Origin: Candidatus Zixiibacteriota bacterium
GTDB lineage: Bacteria; Zixibacteria; MSB-5A5; JAABVY01
Assembly (NCBI GenBank): GCA_011777135.1
Contig: JAABVY010000062.1
Location: 1 to 19,852, forward strand
Reading direction: 5' to 3'
DNA length: 19,852 nt
Positions 7,980 to 16,302 of the stretch are shown here, one piece after another (positions within the stretch are counted from its first letter, which is position 1; each line of letters starts with the position of its first letter). The notes below the pieces were generated by a model, which saw only the letters and a list, made by a program, of their open reading frames with translations, was not told the origin of the DNA and did not search any database. The translations under genes and the position numbers were made by a program.

Positions 7980-10490
7980 ATGGCAGCTAAGAAAAAGGAT
8001 TTGGAGCTACCGCCTGAAAAATTGCGCTGGAACTGTATGGAGGATGGTTTTTGTGTCGAATGTTCCGATCAGCTTGATTTTTCAGAGGAAATTATCGGGC
8101 AGCCCCGCGCGATCGAGGCAATTAAGGTCGGGCTGGATGTGACCAGCCTTGGCTACAATATATTCATCACAGGTCTGGCTGGTACAGGCCGCACCACTAC
8201 AATCAGAAAACTCTTGCAGCAGCTTAAATCTGAGACCGAGGATGCCCCTCCGGACATACTATATGTTTACAATTTCGGCGATCCCGATCGCCCTAAAGTA
8301 ATATATCTGCCTGCCGGGAAGGGCAAACGTTTCCGCTCAGACATGGAAACATTCATCAAAAACCTTTCGGAAAATCTGGTAAAACTTTTTGAAAGCGACG
8401 TCTATAAAAATAAGCGCAAGGATCTGATCCGTCGCTCACAGGAAAAACAGAAAGAGTTAATCGATAAATTCCAGGAGGAGCTCAAGAAAGAAAACTTCGC
8501 TCTTGTCCAGGTGCAGGTGGGACAGTTTCCGCGTCTGGACCTGCAACCCCTGTTCGACGGCAAACCGATATCTTTTGACGAACTTAATGTTCTTGTTCAG
8601 GAAGGTAAGATTCCGAAGGAAGTAGAGAAGCAGTTCATAGACAAATATCAGGAGCTCGAAGGCCGTCTCGATGAGGTCTTCAAACAAGGCCGGTCCATCT
8701 CCTCGGAGCTGGAGGAGAAGTTGAAAAAGCTCAATGATGCCACCGCCATGCCAATGATAGAATCGATGATCGAGGATATCAAGGAACGCTACGATTCATC
8801 CGATATCGATCAGCATCTCGATGATATAAAGCAACATGTGATAGATAATCTCGATTCATTCCTGAAAAAAGATAAAGGCCAGCAGGCGCAGCAGGTTATT
8901 CCAGGAATGCAGATTCCACAGCCCCAGCAGGATCCTTTCCTGCCCTACAGGGTCAATCTCCTGGTGGACAATTCCAAAACCAAGGGACGTCCGATCATTG
9001 AAGAGACAAACCCCACATTCAGAAACATCTTTGGCGTTATCGAGCGGGATGTTAACGGCCTCCGGGGTGGATCGCGCACAGATTTCACTAAAATTAAAGC
9101 CGGATCACTTCTGAAAGCTACCGGCGGATTCCTGGTGGTAAATGCTATGGACGTTCTTACCGAGCCGGGCGTATGGCAGAACCTGAAAAGGTCACTGAGA
9201 AATAATATTATAGAAGTGCAGAGCTACGATCCTTTCTACCTATTTTCATCATCCGGCCTGAAGCCCGAACATATAAAGGCCAATATCAAGATCGTTATGA
9301 TCGGGGACTATTTTCTATACCACCTGCTCTCGCATCATGACGAAGATTTCAGAAAAATATTTAAGATCAAGGCCGAATTCGATACGGTAATGGATCGGGA
9401 CGATGACACTCTGAATAAATATTGTGTGTTCATTAATAAGATTGTCACCAATGAGAACCTGGCGCATTTCGATGCCAGCGGTATGGCAGGGATTGCCGAG
9501 TTCGGGGTCCGGCTGGCAGGAAGGAAGAATAAGCTCTCCACACGTTTCAACGTAATCGCCGACCTCATTCGGGAATCCAGCTACCACGCCTCCAAAGATA
9601 AGACAGAAAAAGTCGATTACGACCATGTACAAAAGGCTATCAAGGGCTGGATCAGACGTGTGAACCTGCCCGAGGACAAGATTCAGGAATTGTACGATGA
9701 GGGCACCTTAATGGTGGATACTGAGGGCAGTGAGAGAGGACAGATTAACGGCCTGGCGGTCTACAGCCTGGGCGATTATGCCTTCGGAAGGCCGACCCGT
9801 ATCACAGTCACAACCTCTCTTGGACGCAAAGGTGTGATCAATATCGAAAGAGAATCCGAGCTTTCCGGAAAGACCCATAATAAAGGTGTATTGATTCTGG
9901 AGGGCTTCCTCAGCAAGATGTTTGCCCAGGACAAACCAATCACAATGAATGCCTCGATTTGTTTCGAGCAGAGTTATTCCGGGGTGGATGGCGATTCGGC
10001 CTCATCGACCGAGATGTTCTGTCTTCTTTCTGCGCTTTCGGGAGCGCCCTTGAGACAGGATATGGCAGTTACCGGATCGATGAACCAGAACGGAGAGATT
10101 CAGCCTATCGGCGGAGTTAACGAAAAGATTGAGGGCTTCTTTAAGGTCTGCAAAAATAAGGGGCTGACCGGCAAACAGGGAGTTATTATCCCCCAAAAGA
10201 ATGTCAACGATTTGATGCTGGATCATGATGTGGTGCAGGCTGTTGAAGATGGCAAGTTCCATGTATATGCCATCGAGACTATAGCGGAGGGAATTGAACT
10301 CTTGACAGGCAAGAAAGCCGGTGAGAGAAATGCCAAGGGTGAATTCCCGGAAGGTACAATTAATTACCTCGTCGACAAGCAGCTCGAAGAATACATGAAT
10401 ACCGCCAGGAAACTGGCGGGAGATGACAACTCTCTCTTGAAGCCAAAACCAAAAAAGCGGGGATCTGCCAAAAAAAAATCAAAGAAATGA
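7980..10490 (+). CDS. Lon-family ATP-dependent protease (AAA_32/LonB-like, COG1067)
   Basis: This protein couples an AAA+ ATPase to an S16 serine-lysine protease domain. Residue numbers count from the ATG at 7977. The ATPase begins near residue 38 with GQPRAIEAIKVGLD and carries a P-loop GLAGTGRTT (66-74), where arginine replaces the usual lysine. A long charged helical insert (about 120-300) is typical of the AAA_32 type and replaces the classical Lon substrate-binding N-domain. The Walker-B-like segment is GGFLVVNAMDVL (about 384-394). The protease has its nucleophile in DGDSAS (S674) and its lysine in GGVNEKIEG (K717). A lysine-rich tail (KPKPKKRGSAKKKSKK) ends the protein. There are no membrane helices, unlike archaeal LonB. 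AAGGAG ends only 2 bases before the ATG at 7977 but 5 before the ATG at 7980, so I prefer 7980 (836 residues). Likely roles are protein quality control or stress response. Confidence 0.93.
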   Translation: MAAKKKDLELPPEKLRWNCMEDGFCVECSDQLDFSEEIIGQPRAIEAIKVGLDVTSLGYNIFITGLAGTGRTTTIRKLLQQLKSETEDAPPDILYVYNFGDPDRPKVIYLPAGKGKRFRSDMETFIKNLSENLVKLFESDVYKNKRKDLIRRSQEKQKELIDKFQEELKKENFALVQVQVGQFPRLDLQPLFDGKPISFDELNVLVQEGKIPKEVEKQFIDKYQELEGRLDEVFKQGRSISSELEEKLKKLNDATAMPMIESMIEDIKERYDSSDIDQHLDDIKQHVIDNLDSFLKKDKGQQAQQVIPGMQIPQPQQDPFLPYRVNLLVDNSKTKGRPIIEETNPTFRNIFGVIERDVNGLRGGSRTDFTKIKAGSLLKATGGFLVVNAMDVLTEPGVWQNLKRSLRNNIIEVQSYDPFYLFSSSGLKPEHIKANIKIVMIGDYFLYHLLSHHDEDFRKIFKIKAEFDTVMDRDDDTLNKYCVFINKIVTNENLAHFDASGMAGIAEFGVRLAGRKNKLSTRFNVIADLIRESSYHASKDKTEKVDYDHVQKAIKGWIRRVNLPEDKIQELYDEGTLMVDTEGSERGQINGLAVYSLGDYAFGRPTRITVTTSLGRKGVINIERESELSGKTHNKGVLILEGFLSKMFAQDKPITMNASICFEQSYSGVDGDSASSTEMFCLLSALSGAPLRQDMAVTGSMNQNGEIQPIGGVNEKIEGFFKVCKNKGLTGKQGVIIPQKNVNDLMLDHDVVQAVEDGKFHVYAIETIAEGIELLTGKKAGERNAKGEFPEGTINYLVDKQLEEYMNTARKLAGDDNSLLKPKPKKRGSAKKKSKK

Positions 10491-10544
10491 TATTGTCAGA
10501 CTGAATTCTCTTTTGAGCTTGATTGGTAAAATAAATTCTCGATT

Positions 10545-10577
10545 ATGGCCGTCCATTTATGGGCGGTCATTCTTCTT
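10545..10577 (+). terminator. Intrinsic terminator of the Lon-family gene
   Basis: ATGGCCGTCC (10545-10554) pairs with GGGCGGTCAT (10561-10570) around ATTTAT. Every position pairs as RNA on the plus strand, two of them as G-U. The stem is followed by TCTTCTT. The tail overlaps the stop codon of the convergent copA gene (10576-10578). Read leftward the stem has two mismatches and a poor T tract, so it probably serves mainly the Lon gene. Confidence 0.65.
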
Positions 10578-13020
10578 ACAGTCTAAGTTTCCGCAGCCTT
10601 AAGGAATTACTGATAACGAATACCGAGGAGAAGGCCATCGCGGCTGAAGCCACCACAGGTGAAAGCAGGATTCCCGCTATCGGATAGAAGAGACCCGCCG
10701 CAAGCGGAATTGCGATGACATTATATCCAAAAGCCCAGACCAGATTCTGCTTGATCGTTTTCAATGTTGTTTCGGACAGCTTCAAGGCTTTTGTCACTCC
10801 ATGCAGATTCTCACCGATCAAGGTGATATCCGAGAATGCCAGCGCTACGTCAGTACCGCTTCCAAGCGCAATTCCAATATCCGCCTCAGCCAGCGCAGGC
10901 GCGTCATTGACGCCATCCCCCACCATGGCCACTTTATTCCCGGCAGCTTTTAATGATTTAATATGATCAGATTTTTCATGGGGAAGCACTTCGGCCAGGA
11001 CATTATCGATCCCCAGCTGGCTGGCAACAGACTCGGCGGCCGATTTATTATCACCGCTTAGAAGCCAAACGGAGCGTCCAGACTGCTTGAGTTCCTCAAC
11101 CACCGCCTCGGCCTCGGGCTTGATCAGATCGGAGACATATATGAGTCCCTCGAGACTGAAATCGACTGCCAGAAGCAGTACCGTTTTGCCATTGGATCTC
11201 AGGCCTCCCGACTGCTCACTGCCGTTATTTAAACTCACTCCTTCATCTTTCATAAAGGCCAGATTGCCAAGATGTACGTGCGAACCGTCAATTTTGCCCC
11301 TCAAACCGCGTCCGGGAACAGCTTCAAAATCTCTTACCTCCAGTTCCTCCACACCCTTCTCGGTGGCATAGACTATTACCGCCTCTGAAAGCGGATGCTC
11401 GGAAGCCCTTTCGAGAGCCGAAGCGATGGAAAGAAGCTTTCTGGGATCGAAGTTCCCGAGATTTCTGAATTCGTCGACATGCGGACGGCCCTCACTCAGG
11501 GTCCCGGTTTTATCGAATACGACCATGTTGATCTTCTGCACTCGTTCCAGCACTTCTGCCGACTTGATCAAAATGCCTTCCCGGGCGCCGCGCGAGCTTC
11601 CCACCATGATCGCCGTAGGCGTAGCAAGACCAAGCGCGCAGGGGCAGGCGATTATCAAAACCGCAATGAATATCATCAGGGCAAAAGTGAGATTTGTCGC
11701 AGCCGGAAGAATCATCCAGAGCGCAAATGCCAGAGCAGCGATCGACATGACAACAGGAACGAAAACAGCAGCCACCCTGTCGGCCAGCCTTTGAATAGGG
11801 GCACGGCTCGAGATAATCTGTTTTACCGATTCCACAATTTTGCTGAGCACTGTATCATTTCCCACTGCCTGGGCCTCGAATTTGAATCGTCCGGATTTAT
11901 TTATCGAACCGGCATAAACCCTGTCGCCGGGTTTTACTTCGCGCGGCAAAGGCTCTCCGGTCAGCATCGATTCATCGACCGAAGAAAATCCCTCCAGTAC
12001 CACCCCGTCAACGGGAAGCTTGCTGCCCGGCTTGATAACTACTATATCGCTCTGCTCAACATCAGCCCGGTCCACCTGCCGTTCTTTGCCGTCCCGCTCA
12101 ACCACTGCTGTTCTGCCTTCGAGTTTGATCAACTTCTCAATTTCCGCTGAGGTGACATTTTTAGCCCGGCTCTCGAGCAGGCGGCCGAAAAGAATAAGAG
12201 TTATGATGATAGCGGCAGTGTCGTAATAGACCGCTACATTCTGGTCAACACTCGACAAAAGTGATGGATAAAAAGTCGCGATTACACTGTATAAAAATGC
12301 TGCTGATGTGCCCACCGCCACAAGCGTATCCATACTGGCAGTGAAATTCTCGAGCGACTTCCAGAAGCCGACATAAAAACGCCGTCCGCAATAAAACTGC
12401 ACAGGCAGGGCCAGGAAAAAGAGTATTACAAAAGTAGTCTGCTCTCCCAGAGGCTTTATACCGAACATTCCCAAATGTGAAAAGAAGAAAATCAAAGCTG
12501 TGAAAGGCAGGGCAATTTTAAAATTTCTCAAGAGGCGGGAATGATAGTCTTTCTTCAAATCCTCTTTTTCAATCTCATCTTCCTGCTGAGAGGCTGTATA
12601 TCCCAATGATTCAATTCTTTTCAGAATCTGGCCGGTATCGATAACCTGTCCCATATACTCCACTCTGGCAGTCTGGTCCGCCAGATTAACATGGATATCC
12701 AACACCCCCTCCATACGGGAAACCTCATGTTCGATCTTTGAAACGCATGAGGCGCAATGCATCCCCTCGATCTGGATGTTAGCCCGGCTGGTCTTGACAT
12801 TATAGTTGATATCATCCAGACGTTTCCGGATCGAATTCAGATCGGTTCTACCCGTCTCATACTGCACATTGACAGAACTCTCAGCCAGATTTGCATGCAC
12901 AGCAGCGACCCCGTCAATATCTGATATCGTTTTTTCGATGAAATTGACGCAGCCCTGGCAGGTAATCTTGTCTACCGGGAAATCTACAGCTTTTATCTCT
13001 GCTGGTGTTTTTACCTTCAT
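10576..13020 (-). CDS. copA: Cu(I)-exporting P1B-type ATPase with two metal-binding domains
   Basis: This ATP-driven pump exports Cu+ (possibly Ag+) across the inner membrane. The 814-residue protein has two N-terminal heavy-metal-associated domains: CQGC at C21/C24 and GMHCASC at C89/C92. Eight expected membrane helices follow, with the actuator TGE near 354-356, the transport-site ACPCALG (C459, C461), the phosphorylated aspartate in DKTGT (D503), the HP motif (H542, P543) and GDGVNDAP (701-708). YN in helix 7 and MAFSSVFVISN in helix 8 mark the Cu+ subclass 1B-1 rather than Zn/Cd pumps. The first HMA is atypical, with KITCQGC in place of GMTCxxC. The frame is open to an ATG at 13125, but those 35 residues resemble no HMA sequence, so I chose ATG 13020, behind AGGA with a short gap. 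No chaperone copZ or cueR/csoR gene is adjacent. Confidence 0.95.
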   Translation of the reverse strand: MKVKTPAEIKAVDFPVDKITCQGCVNFIEKTISDIDGVAAVHANLAESSVNVQYETGRTDLNSIRKRLDDINYNVKTSRANIQIEGMHCASCVSKIEHEVSRMEGVLDIHVNLADQTARVEYMGQVIDTGQILKRIESLGYTASQQEDEIEKEDLKKDYHSRLLRNFKIALPFTALIFFFSHLGMFGIKPLGEQTTFVILFFLALPVQFYCGRRFYVGFWKSLENFTASMDTLVAVGTSAAFLYSVIATFYPSLLSSVDQNVAVYYDTAAIIITLILFGRLLESRAKNVTSAEIEKLIKLEGRTAVVERDGKERQVDRADVEQSDIVVIKPGSKLPVDGVVLEGFSSVDESMLTGEPLPREVKPGDRVYAGSINKSGRFKFEAQAVGNDTVLSKIVESVKQIISSRAPIQRLADRVAAVFVPVVMSIAALAFALWMILPAATNLTFALMIFIAVLIIACPCALGLATPTAIMVGSSRGAREGILIKSAEVLERVQKINMVVFDKTGTLSEGRPHVDEFRNLGNFDPRKLLSIASALERASEHPLSEAVIVYATEKGVEELEVRDFEAVPGRGLRGKIDGSHVHLGNLAFMKDEGVSLNNGSEQSGGLRSNGKTVLLLAVDFSLEGLIYVSDLIKPEAEAVVEELKQSGRSVWLLSGDNKSAAESVASQLGIDNVLAEVLPHEKSDHIKSLKAAGNKVAMVGDGVNDAPALAEADIGIALGSGTDVALAFSDITLIGENLHGVTKALKLSETTLKTIKQNLVWAFGYNVIAIPLAAGLFYPIAGILLSPVVASAAMAFSSVFVISNSLRLRKLRL

Positions 13021-13065
13021 ATTCCTGCTAATACAAAAACATCCCTTTAGCTCTAACCAAGCAAT

Positions 13066-13071
13066 ATTATA
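13066..13071 (-). promoter_or_regulatory. Probable -10 box of copA
   Basis: Read leftward, TATAAT lies about 46 bases before the copA start. No TTGACA-like -35 occurs 16-19 bases upstream. The region just upstream carries the small dyad GGAA-CAAA-TTCC, so an activator or repressor may act there. That dyad does not match the CueR or CsoR operators I know. Confidence 0.4.
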
Positions 13072-13334
13072 CGGAATTTGTTCCAGAGAAATTAAGTGCT
13101 GACTGCCAATTATTAGATTCGGCACAGTTTGCTATAATCAGTAAGAAATTCTTGCCAAATAATCAAACGTTTTCCCTTATTTCTGCAGGTTTTATTATGA
13201 CTCAAGTCGCGCCTTTCTTCGCCAGAAATGACTTTATTGCTAATCGATTGTGATGCATAGAATAAGATGTTCAGGTTGCCAAAATAATATCTCCCGAAAT
13301 ACGATTTTCGATTATTTTTCACTAATTTTCAAGC

Positions 13335-13359
13335 ATAATATTGACAAAGTTAGTATAAT
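13335..13359. promoter_or_regulatory. Candidate DtxR/MntR-family operator
   Basis: The left arm ATAATATTGAC (13335-13345) and right arm GTTAGTATAAT (13349-13359) flank a central AAA and are complementary at 8 of 11 positions. The palindrome covers the -35 and spacer of the promoter of the repressor gene that follows, the place expected for autorepression by a metalloregulator. The length and shape fit operators of the DtxR/IdeR/MntR family, but the bases do not match a named consensus, so assignment rests on position and symmetry. Confidence 0.45.
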
Positions 13360-13367
13360 CTTATAAA
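13341..13367 (+). promoter_or_regulatory. Probable promoter of the dtxR-feoA / feoB operon
   Basis: A perfect TTGACA -35 (13341-13346) is followed after 15 bases by TATAAA (13362-13367). The spacer is shorter than the optimum of 17. A TATAAT at 13354-13359 is too close to this -35. The predicted transcript would have a leader of only a few bases before the ATG at 13379, and the ribosome binding site there is weak (AAGAG at about 13369). Confidence 0.4.
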
Positions 13368-13378
13368 GTAAGAGCCAT

Positions 13379-14104
13379 ATGAAAATATCATCGAAAATAG
13401 AGGATTATCTGGAAACGATCTACCGCCTTTCCAAAGAGATGGATACGGTTGGGGTTACCGATGTCGCCAAGGCTCGGAATGTCTCGGTGCCGACCGCCCG
13501 CACAGCTGTTAACCGTCTGCAGGAGTATGGTTTCCTGCACCAGAAACATTACGGTAAAATAATTCTGCATGAGGCCGGAAAGAAGAAAGGCGAGGAAATT
13601 TTCAGGGTGCATAAAACCCTGCGGCGCTTTCTCAGGGATTTTTTGCTTGTGGATGAGGAAACGGCTGAAAAGGAAGCCTGCAAAATGGAACATGGCTTGA
13701 GCCATGAAACCCTGGAGCGGTTGCAGGTTTTTCTGAAAATACTGGAAGAAAGCGAAGTTTGCGAGAAAAGTTGTATGAGCAAGTATGAGGAATCTCTGAA
13801 GAATATGCATGCGGATGATTCCGGATTGGAGAATCAGAAAAAAGGCGATTCCTCATCTCAGCGGGAGTTAAAAACTATGACTTTACTGGATTTAAAGCCG
13901 GGAGAAACCGGCATAATATCGAAGATTGGCGGGTACGGTAAACTGCGTCATCGTATCCTGGATTTAGGTCTGCATGTGGGCGAGAGAATTGCCATGGTTA
14001 AAACGGCTCCTCTCAAGGATCCCATTGAGTTTTCATTGAATGGCAATCATATCAGCCTAAGGCGCACGGAGGCCGAGCTGATCCAGATCAAATCCAATGG
14101 CTAA
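13379..14104 (+). CDS. DtxR/MntR-type metal-dependent repressor fused to FeoA domain
   Basis: The 241-residue protein has three parts. Residues 1-65 are a winged helix (EDYLETIYRL, then VSVPTARTAVNRLQEYGFL). Residues 66-135 are the metal-binding dimerisation domain, with H78 and the C101-xx-E104-H105 set (EACKMEHGLS). D9 and E12 sit where MntR has metal ligands, while C101 is DtxR-like, so metal preference (Fe2+ or Mn2+) is uncertain; the context suggests Fe2+. At the position equivalent to DtxR E83 there is arginine (R82). After a polar linker (about 145-165) comes a complete FeoA/SH3-like domain (167-238) with the family's HRILDLGLHVGERI core. DtxR proteins often end in an SH3-like domain, but this one is FeoA-like and no separate feoA exists before feoB. 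A CX3C pair (C128, C132) precedes the linker. The gene overlaps feoB by 8 bases. It probably both senses metal and serves as the FeoA partner. Confidence 0.88.
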   Translation: MKISSKIEDYLETIYRLSKEMDTVGVTDVAKARNVSVPTARTAVNRLQEYGFLHQKHYGKIILHEAGKKKGEEIFRVHKTLRRFLRDFLLVDEETAEKEACKMEHGLSHETLERLQVFLKILEESEVCEKSCMSKYEESLKNMHADDSGLENQKKGDSSSQRELKTMTLLDLKPGETGIISKIGGYGKLRHRILDLGLHVGERIAMVKTAPLKDPIEFSLNGNHISLRRTEAELIQIKSNG

Positions 14105-16268
14105 TAAAAAAATCCGAGTCGCCCTGGCGGGAAATCCCAATTCCGGCAAAACCTCTGTTTTCAATGCCCTCACCGGAGCACATCAGAAGGTAGGTAACTA
14201 TCCGGGAGTAACGGTTGAAAAACGTGTCGGATTTACCAAATATAGGGGCTACGATATCGAATTTGTTGACCTCCCTGGAACTTACAGCCTGAATGCTTAT
14301 TCCACCGACGAAAAAGTTGCCCGCGATTTTCTTATAGATTTTAAGCCGGATGTCGTTATCAACGTCATCGACAGCGGCAACCTTGAAAGAAATCTCTATC
14401 TCACCACCCAGCTCCTGGAACTGGAATGCGATATAGTTATCGATCTAAACATGTGGGATGAAGCCCAGAGAATGGGCATCCATATAAATACATCCAGGCT
14501 CTCGCGCCTTCTGGGAGCGCCGATAGTGACAACTATCGGACACCGCGGCAGCGGCACACAGGCTCTTCTGAGAGCTACTATAGATCTCGTCGAAAATCGG
14601 CACACAGATCATCGCCATGCCCCGGTTACTTATGGTTCACATATCGAGGACCTCGTCGTTGACCTGACCCGTAATATTGAAAAATGCAAGAGCTGTGAGT
14701 TGTGTCCTAGCAGGCGCTGGCTGGCGGTGAAGTTATTGGAAGGTGATATCCAGACAGAATCAAAATTCATAAGAGATACAAACGAGCTGGATAAACTGCA
14801 GAAGAGCATCCGCAAGAAGGTCCGTCACGTCAAGCGGGCAACAGGAGAGGACCCGGAGGTTATCCTGACCGATGGACGTTACGGCTATATCTCCGGAATC
14901 ATGAAGGAAGTGGTGACTCATAAAATCGGTGACCGCATGAGGCAATCCCGACAGATTGATGCAATTCTCACTCATCGTTTCCTCGGTTATCCCATCTTTC
15001 TCTTTCTCATATGGCTGATTTTCCAGGCTACATTCGTTATAGGAAATTATCCCATGGAATGGATAGAATCCGGAGTCTCCGTCTTGGGAAATACAATCGA
15101 TAATATCATTCCTGATGGTTTCATGAATGCTCTAATAGTCGATGGCGTCATTGCCGGATGCGGATCTGTTCTGGTCTTTCTTCCCAATATTATGATTCTG
15201 TTTCTGGGCATAGCCGCTCTGGAAGATTCGGGTTATATGGCCAGGGCGGCATTCTTGATGGACCGGCTGATGCATGCATTGGGCCTTCATGGCAAGTCCT
15301 TTATTCCCATGATAATGGGCTTCGGCTGTAATGTCCCTGCTATTATGGCCACCCGTACGCTTGAATCCGAGCGCGACCGGATTATGACAATCCTCCTGAT
15401 ACCGCTGATGTCATGCAGTGCGCGGCTGGCGGTTTATGTCCTTTTTGCCGGTGCTTTCTTCGGCGCCATGGCCGGGAATGTCATCTTTGCCATCTATCTC
15501 CTGGGCATCGCCGCAGCCGTCGGAATCGCCCAGATTCTGCGCAGGACTTTGTTCAGACAGGAAGTTGCGCCATTTGTAATGGAGCTGCCGCCTTACAGGA
15601 TACCGACTATCAAAAGCATCTTCATGCATATGTGGGAGAGGGCCTCCATATATCTAAGAAAAATAGGTGGGATCATTCTGGTTGCCTCGGTGATTATCTG
15701 GCTTCTGGGATATTTTCCAAAGCCTGAAGATTATTCGCAGAACTATGGCCGCCAGATTGAAAATCTGCAAACGCAATTTGAAACGGAAGCCGTTTCAGAA
15801 CAAGAACAGCAGCAAATCGGGCGTGAAATCAACGCCCTGCAGGCGAGTAAGTCCTCAGAGGAGGTTCGGCATTCTTTCATCGGCCGGATCGGCCAAGGCA
15901 TTGAACCGGCCATTGAGCCGCTGGGTTTTGACTGGAGGCTGGGAGTGTCACTCATTACCGGCTTCGTGGCCAAGGAAATAGTGATATCCACTCTCGGTGT
16001 CCTGTATCAGATCGGAGAAGACGAAAGTAATGAATCGGTCGGACTGACCGCTGTGCTCAGAGATCCCCAAAATAATATCACTCCCCTCACCAGTCTGGCA
16101 TTTATGGTCTTCGTGCTTCTATATACTCCCTGTATCGGAACAATTCTGGCCATCAAGCGCGAGGCAGGGCTTAAAATCATGCTTCTGTCGGTGGCATACC
16201 AGTTGATTTTAGCCTGGTCAATGGCATTTGTCGTCTACCAGGGCGGCAAGTTATTGGGTTTCAACTGA
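14097..16268 (+). CDS. feoB: Ferrous iron transport protein B
   Basis: FeoB is the inner-membrane Fe2+ transporter with a cytoplasmic G-protein domain. The 723 residues match the shorter FeoB class. G motifs are G1 GNPNSGKT (12-19), switch I NYPGVT (34-39), G3 DLPG (58-61) and G4 NMWD (118-121). The membrane part begins near 295. It includes the conserved GFGCNVPAIMATRTLE (C411), the MSC motif (C440) in the first Gate domain, GFVAKEIVIST (622-632) and TPCIGT (C679) in the second. A polar, helical non-membrane insert (about 540-595) lies between the Gate regions. A CX2CX2C cluster (C197, C200, C203) sits in the helical GDI region after the G domain. The start overlaps the end of the repressor-FeoA gene by 8 bases; the nearest GGAGG is too far upstream, so translation is probably coupled. 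No feoC follows. Confidence 0.96.
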   Translation: MANKKIRVALAGNPNSGKTSVFNALTGAHQKVGNYPGVTVEKRVGFTKYRGYDIEFVDLPGTYSLNAYSTDEKVARDFLIDFKPDVVINVIDSGNLERNLYLTTQLLELECDIVIDLNMWDEAQRMGIHINTSRLSRLLGAPIVTTIGHRGSGTQALLRATIDLVENRHTDHRHAPVTYGSHIEDLVVDLTRNIEKCKSCELCPSRRWLAVKLLEGDIQTESKFIRDTNELDKLQKSIRKKVRHVKRATGEDPEVILTDGRYGYISGIMKEVVTHKIGDRMRQSRQIDAILTHRFLGYPIFLFLIWLIFQATFVIGNYPMEWIESGVSVLGNTIDNIIPDGFMNALIVDGVIAGCGSVLVFLPNIMILFLGIAALEDSGYMARAAFLMDRLMHALGLHGKSFIPMIMGFGCNVPAIMATRTLESERDRIMTILLIPLMSCSARLAVYVLFAGAFFGAMAGNVIFAIYLLGIAAAVGIAQILRRTLFRQEVAPFVMELPPYRIPTIKSIFMHMWERASIYLRKIGGIILVASVIIWLLGYFPKPEDYSQNYGRQIENLQTQFETEAVSEQEQQQIGREINALQASKSSEEVRHSFIGRIGQGIEPAIEPLGFDWRLGVSLITGFVAKEIVISTLGVLYQIGEDESNESVGLTAVLRDPQNNITPLTSLAFMVFVLLYTPCIGTILAIKREAGLKIMLLSVAYQLILAWSMAFVVYQGGKLLGFN

Positions 16269-16302
16269 TAATATCACTCTGCAACTTCGATAAGAAACAG
16301 CC

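Larger units (their letters stand above)
13021..13378. other. Divergent intergenic region between copA and the feo operon
   Basis: This 358-base AT-rich region carries the promoters of two divergent metal-homeostasis genes. On the copA side there is a TATAAT-like -10 at 13066-13071 with no good -35. On the iron side there is a promoter with an overlapping palindrome near 13335-13367. The 230 bases in the middle hold another isolated TATAAT (13133-13138, plus strand) and a weak AT-rich hairpin followed by T residues near 13295-13319. I see no convincing protein-coding frame and no riboswitch that I recognise. Confidence 0.6.

Noticed and set aside
11395..12150. Open frame of 251 codons on the plus strand
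   Set aside because: It is antisense to the conserved core of the copper ATPase and is rich in His, Arg and Ser, as shadow frames often are.
13021..13125. 35-codon N-terminal extension of copA up to the ATG at 13125
   Set aside because: It covers the likely copA promoter (TATAAT on the minus strand) and encodes no HMA-like or signal sequence, so the ATG at 13020 is the better start.
13113..13322. Open frame of 69 codons on the minus strand in the copA-feo spacer
   Set aside because: It has no good ribosome binding site, and its AT-rich composition and residue use look like translated non-coding DNA.
13379..14104. Repressor-FeoA fusion as an artefact of a missing stop codon
   Set aside because: The linker is in frame and polar, DtxR relatives commonly carry an SH3/FeoA-like tail, and no ribosome binding site precedes the internal ATG at codon 167.
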